In this document: one piece after another, positions 1 through 7,753 of the stretch
How positions within the stretch are numbered: the first letter of the stretch is position 1
How the letters are laid out: each line of letters opens with the position of its first letter
Origin: Pseudofulvibacter geojedonensis
GTDB lineage: Bacteria > Bacteroidota > Bacteroidia > Flavobacteriales > Flavobacteriaceae
Length of the DNA: 64,000 nucleotides
Direction: 5' to 3'
Assembly (NCBI RefSeq): GCF_042675745.1
Contig: NZ_JBHTJM010000011.1
Location: forward strand, 124,001 to 188,000
Notes under the pieces: generated by a model
What the model saw: the letters and a program-made list of their open reading frames with translations, nothing else
Database searches by the model: none
Told to the model about the DNA's origin: nothing
Position numbers and translations under genes: made by a program

Positions 1-1
1 T

Positions 2-1225
2 TTACAAGGACCTAAATTACGTGTTGGTGTAATGAAACACGATGTTATTGTAAACAAAGGCGATAAAATTAAGTTTTGCACTGGAACAGAATTCGATGGA
101 GATGCTGAAAGAGTTTATATGAACTACACTCAGTTTCCTCAGGATGTAAACCCTGGAGAACGAATTTTATTAGATGACGGTAAATTAATATTTGAAGTTG
201 TTAGTAGCAATGGAGAAGATGAAGTTGAAGCTAAAGTCATACAAGGAGGTCCTTTAAAATCTAAAAAAGGGGTTAACCTACCTAATACTGCAATTTCTCA
301 ACCTGCCCTAACTCAAAAAGATATTAAAGATGCTATTTTTGCTATAAAACAGCAAGTAGATTGGATTGCCTTGTCTTTTGTAAGAGACGCAAAAGACTTA
401 GAAGAGTTACAAGACTTGATATCTAAACATTCGGCACATAAAATTCCTATTATTGCCAAAATAGAAAAGCCTGAGGCTGTTAAAAACATTGATAAGATTG
501 TAGCATTCTGTGATGGTTTAATGGTTGCTCGTGGAGATTTAGGAGTTGAAATTCCTGCAGAAGAAGTTCCTCTAATACAAAAAAGACTGGTCTTAAGAGC
601 CAAAAAAGCTCGTATTCCTGTTATTATAGCTACACAAATGATGGAAACTATGATCTCTAGCTTAACACCTACAAGAGCAGAAGTAAATGACGTAGCAAAT
701 TCTGTTATGGACGGTGCAGATGCCGTAATGTTATCTGGAGAAACATCTATAGGAAAATACCCTGTTCAGGTTATACAAACTATGACCAAAATTATACAGA
801 GTGTAGAAAACTCTCCTCTTATAGAAGTCCCTGAACGTCCTCCACACGTAAAAACGAATCGTTACATAACAAAATCTGTTTGCTATCATGCTGCACATAT
901 GGCAAATGAAATAGATGCAAAAGCTATTTGCACCTTGACAAATTCAGGATACACAGCCTTCCAGATATCAGCATGGAGACCAAATGCTCATATACTAGCA
1001 TTTTCATCAAACCCTAACATTATCTCACGCTTGAGCTTGCTTTGGGGAGTAAAAGCGATTTTTTACGATAAATTTGTTAGCACCGATGAAACCGTTGAAG
1101 ATGTTAATGAAATTGCTAAAGAAAGAGGCTATGTAACAAAAGGCGACTATACTATTAACCTTGCTGCAATGCCAATAGCAAATAAAGGAATGGTTAACAC
1201 CTTACGTGTATCTGAGATTGAATAA
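2..1225 (+). CDS. pyk: Pyruvate kinase, 5'-truncated by window edge
   Basis: Pyruvate kinase makes pyruvate and ATP from phosphoenolpyruvate and ADP in the last step of glycolysis. The reading frame is open from base 2, before the first ATG at 32, and begins with the family segment LQGPKLRVG, so roughly the first 80 residues lie outside the window. Visible family motifs are the catalytic IAKIEKPEA segment, the MVARGDLGVEIP metal/substrate loop, the IIATQMMETM segment and VMDGADAVMLSGET. The C-terminal regulatory-type domain follows to residue 397 (counted from the ATG at 32). The gene ends 28 bp before the convergent dinB stop. Identification is secure; only the N terminus is missing. Confidence 0.97.
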   Translation, partial: LQGPKLRVGVMKHDVIVNKGDKIKFCTGTEFDGDAERVYMNYTQFPQDVNPGERILLDDGKLIFEVVSSNGEDEVEAKVIQGGPLKSKKGVNLPNTAISQPALTQKDIKDAIFAIKQQVDWIALSFVRDAKDLEELQDLISKHSAHKIPIIAKIEKPEAVKNIDKIVAFCDGLMVARGDLGVEIPAEEVPLIQKRLVLRAKKARIPVIIATQMMETMISSLTPTRAEVNDVANSVMDGADAVMLSGETSIGKYPVQVIQTMTKIIQSVENSPLIEVPERPPHVKTNRYITKSVCYHAAHMANEIDAKAICTLTNSGYTAFQISAWRPNAHILAFSSNPNIISRLSLLWGVKAIFYDKFVSTDETVEDVNEIAKERGYVTKGDYTINLAAMPIANKGMVNTLRVSEIE

Positions 1226-1253
1226 CAATTACTAAAAAGTGTTTTTTAATGTA

Positions 1254-2357
1254 TCAGAATTCAAAACGCAATTGAATTGAAATACTTTTTTGAGTTTTTG
1301 GCTTGTCTTTTTTAGGTTCAGTATTTAAATTACCCAAAGACAAGCCTAGCAACCTAACAGAATTTTTTGGTTTTTCTTGATACAAAAGTTCTTTTGCTGT
1401 CTCCAACAACAATTCTTTGCTAGCAATAAAATATGCCAAAGTTTTACTCCTTGTTTGAGTAGTAAAGTCACTATATTTTATTTTTAAAGTTACCGTTTTA
1501 CCTGCTATTTTATTACGTTTTAATCTTTTTTCTAACTCGTTAGCAATATGCTCTAATTTTTCGATCATATAAACTTCAGAGGTAATATTATCAAAAAAAG
1601 TACGCTCTGCTGCAACAGATTTAGGTATTCTATTGGGTTTTACTTTGCTTAAATGAATTCCCCTAACTACATTATAGTAGTACGCTCCAGATTTACCAAA
1701 GTGTTTTTCTAAATATGTTAACTCTTTTTGTTTTAAATCCATTCCCGTGAAGATACCTAACCGATACATTTTTTCGCCAGTAACCTTACCTACTCCGTAA
1801 AACTTTCTAATATCTAGTTCTTCTAAAAAAGGAATTACTTCTTCAGGAGCTACCGTTTTTTGCCCATTAGGCTTATTATAATCGCTAGCAACTTTAGCTA
1901 CAAATTTATTAATAGATATTCCTGCCGATGCTGTTAAACCTGTCTTCTTTAAAATTTTTTGTCTTATCTCTTGAGCGATTAAAGATGCACTCAACATTCC
2001 TTTTTTATTTTTGGTTACATCTAAATAAGCTTCATCTAAAGATAAGGGTTCAACTAACTCTGTATATTCAAAAAATATTTTTCTTATCTGTTGAGAAACT
2101 TCTTTGTATCTAGAAAATCGAGGTTTTACAAAAATAAGTTCGGGACAACGCTTTTTGGCTAAAACACCACTCATAGCACTTTTCACCCCAAACTTTCTTG
2201 CTTCATAACTGGCAGCACTTACAACTCCTCTTTTTCCCCCACCTCCAACAGCTAATGGTTTCCCCTTTAAATCCGGATTATCTAATTGTTCTACAGATGC
2301 ATAAAACGCATCCATATCTACATGAATAATTTTTCTTATTGGTAATTCCGAAAGCAT
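1254..2357 (-). CDS. dinB: DNA polymerase IV (Y-family translesion polymerase)
   Basis: This 367-residue protein has the normal length of a DinB-type polymerase, which copies past damaged bases with low fidelity. The palm motif HVDMDAFYASVEQ is at residues 12-24 and the second catalytic motif SLDEAYLDVT near residue 104. The helix-hairpin-helix 'thumb' (VGKVTGEKMYRLGI) and the little-finger domain (FTTQTRSKTLAYF) follow. The ATG at 2357 lies shortly before the conserved N-terminal IIHVDMDAF, so the start is convincing. It is convergent with pyk and divergent from the CYTH gene. A second Y-family polymerase, UmuC, lies 4 kb away, so the strain carries two bypass polymerases close together. Confidence 0.97.
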   Translation of the reverse strand: MLSELPIRKIIHVDMDAFYASVEQLDNPDLKGKPLAVGGGGKRGVVSAASYEARKFGVKSAMSGVLAKKRCPELIFVKPRFSRYKEVSQQIRKIFFEYTELVEPLSLDEAYLDVTKNKKGMLSASLIAQEIRQKILKKTGLTASAGISINKFVAKVASDYNKPNGQKTVAPEEVIPFLEELDIRKFYGVGKVTGEKMYRLGIFTGMDLKQKELTYLEKHFGKSGAYYYNVVRGIHLSKVKPNRIPKSVAAERTFFDNITSEVYMIEKLEHIANELEKRLKRNKIAGKTVTLKIKYSDFTTQTRSKTLAYFIASKELLLETAKELLYQEKPKNSVRLLGLSLGNLNTEPKKDKPKTQKSISIQLRFEF

Positions 2358-2406
2358 AATGTAAATTTATGATTTTAAAAATTCAGACTCTTATTTTTAC
2401 CTAAAT

Positions 2407-2874
2407 ATGATAGAAATAGAACGTAAATTTTTGGTTAATTCTAGCCATTTCAAAAAAGAAGCCCATAAACAAACTAGAATTACTCAAGGTTTTTTAAACA
2501 CTCACCCTGAGCGCACCGTTAGAATCCGATTAAAAGGATCTAAAGGTTATATAACCGTTAAAGGACTATCTAATAGTTCTGGAACAAGTAGATTTGAATG
2601 GGAAAAAGAAATATCTAAAGACGAAGCTAATAGTTTACTAGCTCTTTGCGAAAAAGGAATTATAGACAAAAATAGATATGAAGTTAAAGTAGGAGATCAT
2701 ATTTTTGAAGTAGACGACTTTTTAGGTAACAACAAAGGTTTAATAATAGCCGAAGTAGAACTCACTTCTGAAAATGAAACTTTTGTAAAACCTAATTGGC
2801 TAGGAGATGAAGTAACAGGAATTGAAAAATATTACAACTCTCAACTAAGTCTTAATCCTTTTAAAAACTGGTAA
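2407..2874 (+). CDS. CYTH domain protein (triphosphate tunnel metalloenzyme)
   Basis: A 155-residue protein opening with the CYTH signature IEIERKFLV (ExExK) at residues 2-10. Strands with alternating basic and acidic residues follow (RITQGFLN, TVRIRLKG, GYITVKGL, FEWEKEI, FEVDDF, IAEVEL), as expected for the eight-stranded tunnel that binds triphosphates. Relatives include inorganic triphosphatases, thiamine triphosphatase and class IV adenylate cyclase. The substrate cannot be told from sequence, but short stand-alone bacterial members are mostly tripolyphosphatase-like. It is followed after 11 bp by a lipoprotein gene on the same strand, so the two are probably cotranscribed. It is divergent from dinB. 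Confidence 0.9.
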   Translation: MIEIERKFLVNSSHFKKEAHKQTRITQGFLNTHPERTVRIRLKGSKGYITVKGLSNSSGTSRFEWEKEISKDEANSLLALCEKGIIDKNRYEVKVGDHIFEVDDFLGNNKGLIIAEVELTSENETFVKPNWLGDEVTGIEKYYNSQLSLNPFKNW

Positions 2875-2885
2875 TATACAACCTT

Positions 2886-3395
2886 ATGAAAAGAATATTT
2901 TTAAGCATTTTATTCATCGCTTTATTAGCCTCATGCAAACAAGAATGTCCAGAGTGTAAAAAATGCCCTGAACAAGACGTAAATACAATTGACAAAGAAT
3001 CTGAAATAACTACAAAAGAATTAAAAGCCAAATTAAACAAAGAAGGGTTTCAAACTTTCGATTATGTAGATGAAAAAACAAAAGACACTGTAATTATGCA
3101 GCAATACTTTATTGCTTTTTTAAAGAAGGGACCTAATCGTTCTCAAAGTAAAGAAGAAGCATCTCAATTACAAAAAGAACACTTAGCTCATTTAGGAAAA
3201 ATGTATGAGTTGGGTTATGCTGACATTTCTGGCCCATTTGGAGATGATGGAGATATTAGAGGTATTACTATATACAATACACCTACTTTAAAAACAGCTG
3301 ATAGTTTGGCTAATGCTGACCCTATGGTAAAAGCTGGCAGGTTAGTTATAGAAATTCACCCATGGTGGGCTGCTAAAGGTTTTCCTTTAAGATAA
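2886..3395 (+). CDS. Lipoprotein with YCII-related (YciI-like) domain
   Basis: The N terminus MKRIFLSILFIALLASC is a short SPII signal with lipobox LLAS-C17, followed by a Cys-rich linker (CPECKKCPEQ) that could bind metal. Residues about 60-165 look like a YCII domain: an IAFLKKGPNR strand, the helix HLAHLGKMYELGY, the turn DISGPFGDDGDIRGI, then ADPMVKAGRLVIEIHPW with the family's His/Asp pair. YCII domains are small ferredoxin-like folds of mostly unknown function. A lipid-anchored version would sit on the periplasmic face of a membrane. The domain call comes from pattern recognition and is likely; the function is unknown. Confidence 0.75.
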   Translation: MKRIFLSILFIALLASCKQECPECKKCPEQDVNTIDKESEITTKELKAKLNKEGFQTFDYVDEKTKDTVIMQQYFIAFLKKGPNRSQSKEEASQLQKEHLAHLGKMYELGYADISGPFGDDGDIRGITIYNTPTLKTADSLANADPMVKAGRLVIEIHPWWAAKGFPLR

Positions 3396-3403
3396 GAGCC
3401 AAA

Positions 3404-3547
3404 ATGGAATATATTGAAATCATTCTTGAGTTTTTTAATTTTTTATTTAGCTCAAAAGAAAAAAAGAAGCACTCTGCCTTAGGTTGCCTAATTGTTTTAG
3501 TCTTTATTATACTTTTCGTTATTCTTAGTATATACTTAAATGATTAG
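3404..3547 (+). CDS. Small single-pass membrane protein, 47 aa
   Basis: An ATG at 3404 opens a 47-codon frame ending in TAG at 3545-3547. The product starts MEYIEIILEFFNFLFSSKEKKKH, with a basic KEKKKH patch, followed by a strongly hydrophobic helix (residues 26-45, LGCLIVLVFIILFVILSIYL). This is the layout of a small bitopic membrane protein with a cytoplasmic amphipathic head. It begins 9 bp after the YCII lipoprotein and overlaps the start of the next gene by 8 bp (ATG at 3540), which suggests translational coupling. No homologue is recognised; overlap and topology are the only support. Confidence 0.6.
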   Translation: MEYIEIILEFFNFLFSSKEKKKHSALGCLIVLVFIILFVILSIYLND

Positions 3548-4433
3548 AAAAATATTTTCTTATATAAAGTTTATCCTTCCTCTAATACTAACGATAGGAC
3601 TTCTTATTAACTTAACTATTAAAGATACTTATTATTGGAGTTCTTTATTATTTTATGCATTTCCTCTATCCATTCTCTTTTATTTATCTTTTGCCTTATT
3701 ACTACTTAATTTTAAAACTAAAAAAAGACTTTACTGCCTTATTTTTTGGTTAATTGTTAGTGCTCTTTGGATAAAACAAGATTATTTTATCAATATCCGA
3801 ACGAATATTCCAAATGGCAACAACACTATTGTTTTCTGGAATGGAGCAAAGAAAAACACCTTTTTAGATGCCTTTAATGAGCTAAAATCTATACCGGATA
3901 TATTGATTATAAACGAGTATGACCAAACTAACAAACAAGAGTTAAAAAGCATTAAAACTAAATACCCAAATTATCACTTTCAAGTAATCCATAAAAAGAT
4001 TGGTATTTTTAGTAAAAGACACGTTCTTAATTTAACAACTTTTAAAATGAAGAATAACTCTTTTATGTTAAGCTTTGACTCTAACATAAACGATAAACTT
4101 TTTCACTTTTATTCTATTGATATTATAGCCAATATTAAACACTTTAGAAAAACTATGTTAAAAGAAACTATTGGAAATATTAAAAGTAGAGAAAACACTA
4201 TCATCCTAGGAGATTTTAACACACCATATGAATCATTACATTTTAAAGAGTATAAAGAACAATATCATCATGGTTTTTCATTTACTGGTAATGGCTTTAT
4301 AAATACATGGTTTTGGAATCTACCTATTCTCAGTTTAGATCATGCATGGTTATCTAAAGGCATACCTATTACAGAAACTAAACACCTCAATACTTGGAAA
4401 TCTGACCATAAAATTATTAAGATAAGGTTATAA
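3540..4433 (+). CDS. Membrane-anchored endonuclease/exonuclease/phosphatase-like protein
   Basis: A 297-residue protein with about three N-terminal membrane helices (residues 7-30, 34-60, 63-80). The soluble domain that follows has late endonuclease/exonuclease/phosphatase (EEP) motifs: ILGDFNTPYESL near residue 220, LDHAWLSKG near 270, and SDHKIIKIRL at the end. The early motif is degenerate but present as FWNGAK and LIINEYD. EEP enzymes are metal-dependent phosphodiesterases that cut nucleic acids or lipid headgroups. Anchored members with the active site outside the cytoplasm are common in Bacteroidota. It overlaps the preceding small membrane-protein gene by 8 bp. Confidence 0.8.
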   Translation: MIRKIFSYIKFILPLILTIGLLINLTIKDTYYWSSLLFYAFPLSILFYLSFALLLLNFKTKKRLYCLIFWLIVSALWIKQDYFINIRTNIPNGNNTIVFWNGAKKNTFLDAFNELKSIPDILIINEYDQTNKQELKSIKTKYPNYHFQVIHKKIGIFSKRHVLNLTTFKMKNNSFMLSFDSNINDKLFHFYSIDIIANIKHFRKTMLKETIGNIKSRENTIILGDFNTPYESLHFKEYKEQYHHGFSFTGNGFINTWFWNLPILSLDHAWLSKGIPITETKHLNTWKSDHKIIKIRL

Positions 4434-4476
4434 AAAAGCCCCTTAATAGAGACTTTTTCTATAATATATGATACTA

Positions 4477-5493
4477 TTATTCTATAACAATCTTTTTAGT
4501 AAGAATTGCACCACTTACATCTTGTATTTTGGTAATGTAAATACCAGAAGCTAGATTGGTTAAATCTAACGTCTTAATAGTGTCCATATTAGTTAAGTTA
4601 ATACGTTGTACTTTATCTCCCAATAAGTTATACACCTCTAAAGTTGTTAGCTCTATTCCATTTGCCTTTTTAATTTTTATTAAACCATTAGAAGGATTTG
4701 GGTATACTTGAACCCCTTTTTCTAAACTTTCATTACTTACACTTAGAGGATTGGTTGCCATAATTCTTAAATAATCAAAAGCTATTTCTTCTGAAGCTGC
4801 ATCCATATGAATCTCTAAACGAATATTAGCAGTAGAGCCATCTGGAATAGAAGCTGAAAATTCGGTTAATGTATTTGTAAGTACCGGACCATCTCCTCCA
4901 TCTCCATCCATATCAATATCATGATGCAACGGTTCATTTGTAACATCTGCAGGAATGTTACATTCTAAATCTGGTGCAAATTGCATAATTAAATTATCTG
5001 CTCCACCATCTACCTGGCAATAAACTCTTATATAATCAGTATCGTCATATGTACTTACTCCACAAGCATCAGTTTCTCCTCTAGCAAATAAACCTGTAAA
5101 AGTTAAAGTAGTACCCCCAGAAATATCTATTCCAGTAAAGGTTACTATTTTTTCATCTAATCCATCTGCAGTTCCTATTATAGTTCCTGTTGTATTATCT
5201 GTATCTTCTGCTGCTATATAAAAAGAACCATTGGCTCCCATATAATTACCAACTGCGTTTACATTTATAGGAAATCCTGATGGAGTATTTCCGTCTTGAT
5301 AGATTAAAGTTTGAGCGTCTACTCTACCAAAATAATCATCATCGGAATCTGTTCTCATAAACTGACTTGAAACTGTATAACGACCTGCCCCCACACCGTC
5401 GTCTTCAAAACTTTCAGACCATAACTCTGTTTGCCCGAATGTTGCGTAAGAACCTATTAAAAAAGCTCCTGTAAAAAGTAATTTTCTAATCAT
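4477..5493 (-). CDS. Secreted protein with T9SS type A sorting domain
   Basis: The better start is the ATG at 5493 (MIRKLLFTGAFLIGSYATFGQ), a normal Sec signal peptide; an ATG at 5535 would add 14 residues in front of it. The middle (residues about 20-245) is a beta-rich, Asp-rich domain with a jelly-roll look (DIDMDGDGGDGPVL, FDYLRIMATNP). The last about 75 residues are a classic Por/type A sorting domain: VYPNPSNGLIKI, LEVYNLLGDKVQ, LDLTNLASGIYITKI, KKIVIE. The product should cross the outer membrane by type IX secretion, with removal of the C-terminal domain and attachment to the cell surface. The cargo function is not recognised. Confidence 0.88.
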   Translation of the reverse strand: MIRKLLFTGAFLIGSYATFGQTELWSESFEDDGVGAGRYTVSSQFMRTDSDDDYFGRVDAQTLIYQDGNTPSGFPINVNAVGNYMGANGSFYIAAEDTDNTTGTIIGTADGLDEKIVTFTGIDISGGTTLTFTGLFARGETDACGVSTYDDTDYIRVYCQVDGGADNLIMQFAPDLECNIPADVTNEPLHHDIDMDGDGGDGPVLTNTLTEFSASIPDGSTANIRLEIHMDAASEEIAFDYLRIMATNPLSVSNESLEKGVQVYPNPSNGLIKIKKANGIELTTLEVYNLLGDKVQRINLTNMDTIKTLDLTNLASGIYITKIQDVSGAILTKKIVIE

Positions 5494-5561
5494 AAAATAA
5501 AAATTAACATTAGTTAATATAAAAATACTAATCACATGTTAATTCTTATATTTAATAAGAC

Positions 5562-5569
5562 CAAAAGTA
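5562..5569 (-). promoter_or_regulatory. -7 element TACTTTTG for the T9SS cargo gene
   Basis: On the minus strand the octamer TACTTTTG matches the Bacteroidota -7 consensus TAnnTTTG. It lies 69 bp upstream of the start at 5493. No TTG is seen at the usual 17-23 bp upstream distance, so the call rests on the -7 box and position. Confidence 0.45.
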
Positions 5570-5594
5570 TAATTAATAGCTGAATTGTTGTAAA

Positions 5595-6026
5595 TCAAAC
5601 TCTCTTGATTACATTCGTAACAATTCCCCAGATTAAGAAGTTGTTTTCTGAAGTTATCTGAATAGGATCGTAATTAGCGTTTTCTGGTTTTAACCAAACG
5701 GTACCATTTTCTATTTGCAAACGTTTAACCGTAAACTCTCCATCTATAAAACAAACGGCAATCTTGTTATGCTCTGGAGCAATACTTCTATCTATTACTA
5801 ATAAATCATTATCATCTAAACCTGCATCTATCATAGATTGTCCACTTACTCTAGCAAAAAACGTAGCTTCTTTATTCTTAATTAATTCTCTATCTAAAGA
5901 AATACGTTGTTGCTTAAAATCTTCAGCTGGAGAAGGGAATCCACAAGAAATACCTGTATCAAAAAAATAAGCTCCTTCACCCTCTTCTGTAGTTGGTGTA
6001 AAAAATGTAAGTGCCTCGGTTATCAT
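5595..6026 (-). CDS. umuD: UmuD-like S24 peptidase (polymerase V subunit)
   Basis: This 143-residue protein has the full UmuD layout. The self-cleavage site is at SCGFPSPAEDF, between Cys28 and Gly29, the same Cys-Gly/FPSPA context as E. coli UmuD. The nucleophile is Ser64 in VSGQSMIDAGL and the general base Lys101 in FTVKRL. After RecA-stimulated self-cleavage the shortened protein would join UmuC as DNA polymerase V. Unlike the standard two-gene operon, a small lipoprotein gene separates it from umuC, though all three read in the same direction. SOS control is likely, but I see no recognisable LexA box. Confidence 0.92.
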   Translation of the reverse strand: MITEALTFFTPTTEEGEGAYFFDTGISCGFPSPAEDFKQQRISLDRELIKNKEATFFARVSGQSMIDAGLDDNDLLVIDRSIAPEHNKIAVCFIDGEFTVKRLQIENGTVWLKPENANYDPIQITSENNFLIWGIVTNVIKRV

Positions 6027-6065
6027 TTTATAAAGATAAGTGTTTTTATTTAATAAATTAACTCT

Positions 6066-6446
6066 CTAATTCATAGCTGTTTTTTTAAACCTTAACCTTT
6101 TTGAAATCACAGAATCAATCTTTATAGGCAGAGGAATCGTTCTTGTATAAACATCGTAATATGTAAATATTAATGTGTCATTTTTAACATCGCAACCTAT
6201 TGTGTCTATATGAGCACCATCTAAAATATTTCTTGTGATCGCATAATTCCCATTATATTTAAAAAGAGAATAGTTATATTCAATTATAGTATCTGATTTT
6301 TCGTGGTGTATTACACTATTATCATCTATTATTAGATGTAAGTTTTCATTTTCAAAATTCCTCCAAACCCCTTGAATTGACGGTTTATTTTCATTACTAC
6401 AACTTATTAAGTTTACTATAAAACTAAATAAAATTATTTTTCTCAT
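6066..6446 (-). CDS. Small lipoprotein between umuD and umuC
   Basis: A 126-residue protein with the SPII signal MRKIILFSFIVNLISC (Cys16 predicted lipidated). A lipocalin-like behaviour is suggested by the start of the mature part (IQGVWRNFENENLHLIIDD) and alternating beta strands (NYAITRNIL, DTLIFTYYDVYT). It is on the same strand as umuD and umuC, 39 bp from umuD and 41 bp from umuC, so it splits the usual umuDC pair. Whether it is cotranscribed with them is unknown. No specific family is recognised and no DNA-repair role should be assumed from the location alone. Confidence 0.7.
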   Translation of the reverse strand: MRKIILFSFIVNLISCSNENKPSIQGVWRNFENENLHLIIDDNSVIHHEKSDTIIEYNYSLFKYNGNYAITRNILDGAHIDTIGCDVKNDTLIFTYYDVYTRTIPLPIKIDSVISKRLRFKKTAMN

Positions 6447-6487
6447 CCTTAATGTTTCTTTAACTATTCCTTTCTTTAATCGAACCC

Positions 6488-7744
6488 TTATTTAACTTTT
6501 AATACATCATCAAAACTAGTAGTATATCCTTTAGACAATCTTTCTTGTCTCATTTTCCAGGTTCTTTCTAAGTCTTGATTCCCTATTTTCAACTTATAAT
6601 CACCATACTTTTTATTGATATCATCCATCACTTTCATAAGTGGTTGATGTTTAGGGTTCTCATTTTCAAAAATATTTAGCTGTTGAGCATTGGTCGGCAC
6701 TAAACCAGTTACAATTACTCCTGCACGTTTGTATTTTATTCCTTTTTTAAACAATCGCTCTACACCCGCAACTGCGTACCTACTTAAAGTTAAAGAAGAG
6801 TCTGTTGCAAAAGGCAATACTATTGTTGTACTGTTTCTATAGTACTCAGTATCTTTTTTATGTCTATCGCTTTGCAATTGCACAATAAGCATATTACAAC
6901 TAGAATTTTGCTTGCGTAATTTTTCTGCACAGCTTGTAGCAAAAGTAGACACACGCTCTTTTAGGTTATCTATATCAGAAAAAGTTCTTTCAAAACTTCT
7001 GGTAGTGGCTATTGCCTTTTTATTACTCGGCTCATCTAATTCTAAAACCGGTTTCCCTTCTAAATCGTTCTTTAATTTCAACTCAGTTATAGAAAAATGC
7101 TTTTTAACCAATTCATCTGACAACAACGTAAAATCGTAGGCTGTTTTTACATTCATTTGTTTAAGTCGCTTTTGTAAACGCCTACCTATTCCCCATACAT
7201 CCTCAATTTTCATCCACTTCAAAGCCTTTATTCGCTTATCATCTGAATCGATTACAAACACATGATTTGTTTTTTTAGGAAATTTTCGAGCAATTTTATT
7301 GGCTACTTTAGATAAAGCCTTAGTAGGAGCAATACCTACGCTTGTTGGCAAACCAACCCATTGGTAAATACGCTCTCTAATTTGAGTTCCGTAGACTTCA
7401 AAATTGTAATTCTCAAAACCTTTAAAAGCCAAAAAGGCTTCATCTATGCTATACACTTCAACATCTGGAGTAAACTGCCTTAAAATAGCCATTACTCTAG
7501 CACTCATATCTCCATACAAAGGATAGTTTGATGAAAATACTTGAATGTCATTTGCTTTAAAAAAACCTTTATACTTAAAAGCCGGAGCCCCCATGGGTAA
7601 ACCTATCTTTTTTGCTTCATCGCTACGCGCAATAACACAACCATCATTATTAGATAAAATGGCTACTGGCTTACCTATGAGTGTTGGATTAAAAACCCGC
7701 TCGCAGGAAGCATAAAAATTATTACAATCGACTAAAGCAAACAT
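6488..7744 (-). CDS. umuC: UmuC-like Y-family DNA polymerase V catalytic subunit
   Basis: A 418-residue protein, the normal UmuC length. The N-terminal catalytic motif is FALVDCNNFYASCERVFNP (residues 2-20), followed by PVAILSNNDGCVIARSDEAK and the second acidic motif YSIDEAFLAF near residue 100. The helix-hairpin-helix (VWGIGRRLQKRL) and the UmuC-specific C-terminal domain follow. It catalyses error-prone synthesis over lesions with processed UmuD. It follows pbpC by 9 bp on the same strand, so it could be read through from that gene. The upstream position relative to umuD is reversed in transcription order (umuC first, umuD last), which is unusual for umuDC. Confidence 0.94.
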   Translation of the reverse strand: MFALVDCNNFYASCERVFNPTLIGKPVAILSNNDGCVIARSDEAKKIGLPMGAPAFKYKGFFKANDIQVFSSNYPLYGDMSARVMAILRQFTPDVEVYSIDEAFLAFKGFENYNFEVYGTQIRERIYQWVGLPTSVGIAPTKALSKVANKIARKFPKKTNHVFVIDSDDKRIKALKWMKIEDVWGIGRRLQKRLKQMNVKTAYDFTLLSDELVKKHFSITELKLKNDLEGKPVLELDEPSNKKAIATTRSFERTFSDIDNLKERVSTFATSCAEKLRKQNSSCNMLIVQLQSDRHKKDTEYYRNSTTIVLPFATDSSLTLSRYAVAGVERLFKKGIKYKRAGVIVTGLVPTNAQQLNIFENENPKHQPLMKVMDDINKKYGDYKLKIGNQDLERTWKMRQERLSKGYTTSFDDVLKVK

Positions 7745-7753
7745 ATTACAAAG

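Noticed and set aside
4434..4476. Terminator between the EEP gene and the T9SS gene
   Set aside because: AAAAAGCCCC and GACTTTTT only partly pair; no stem good enough to call.
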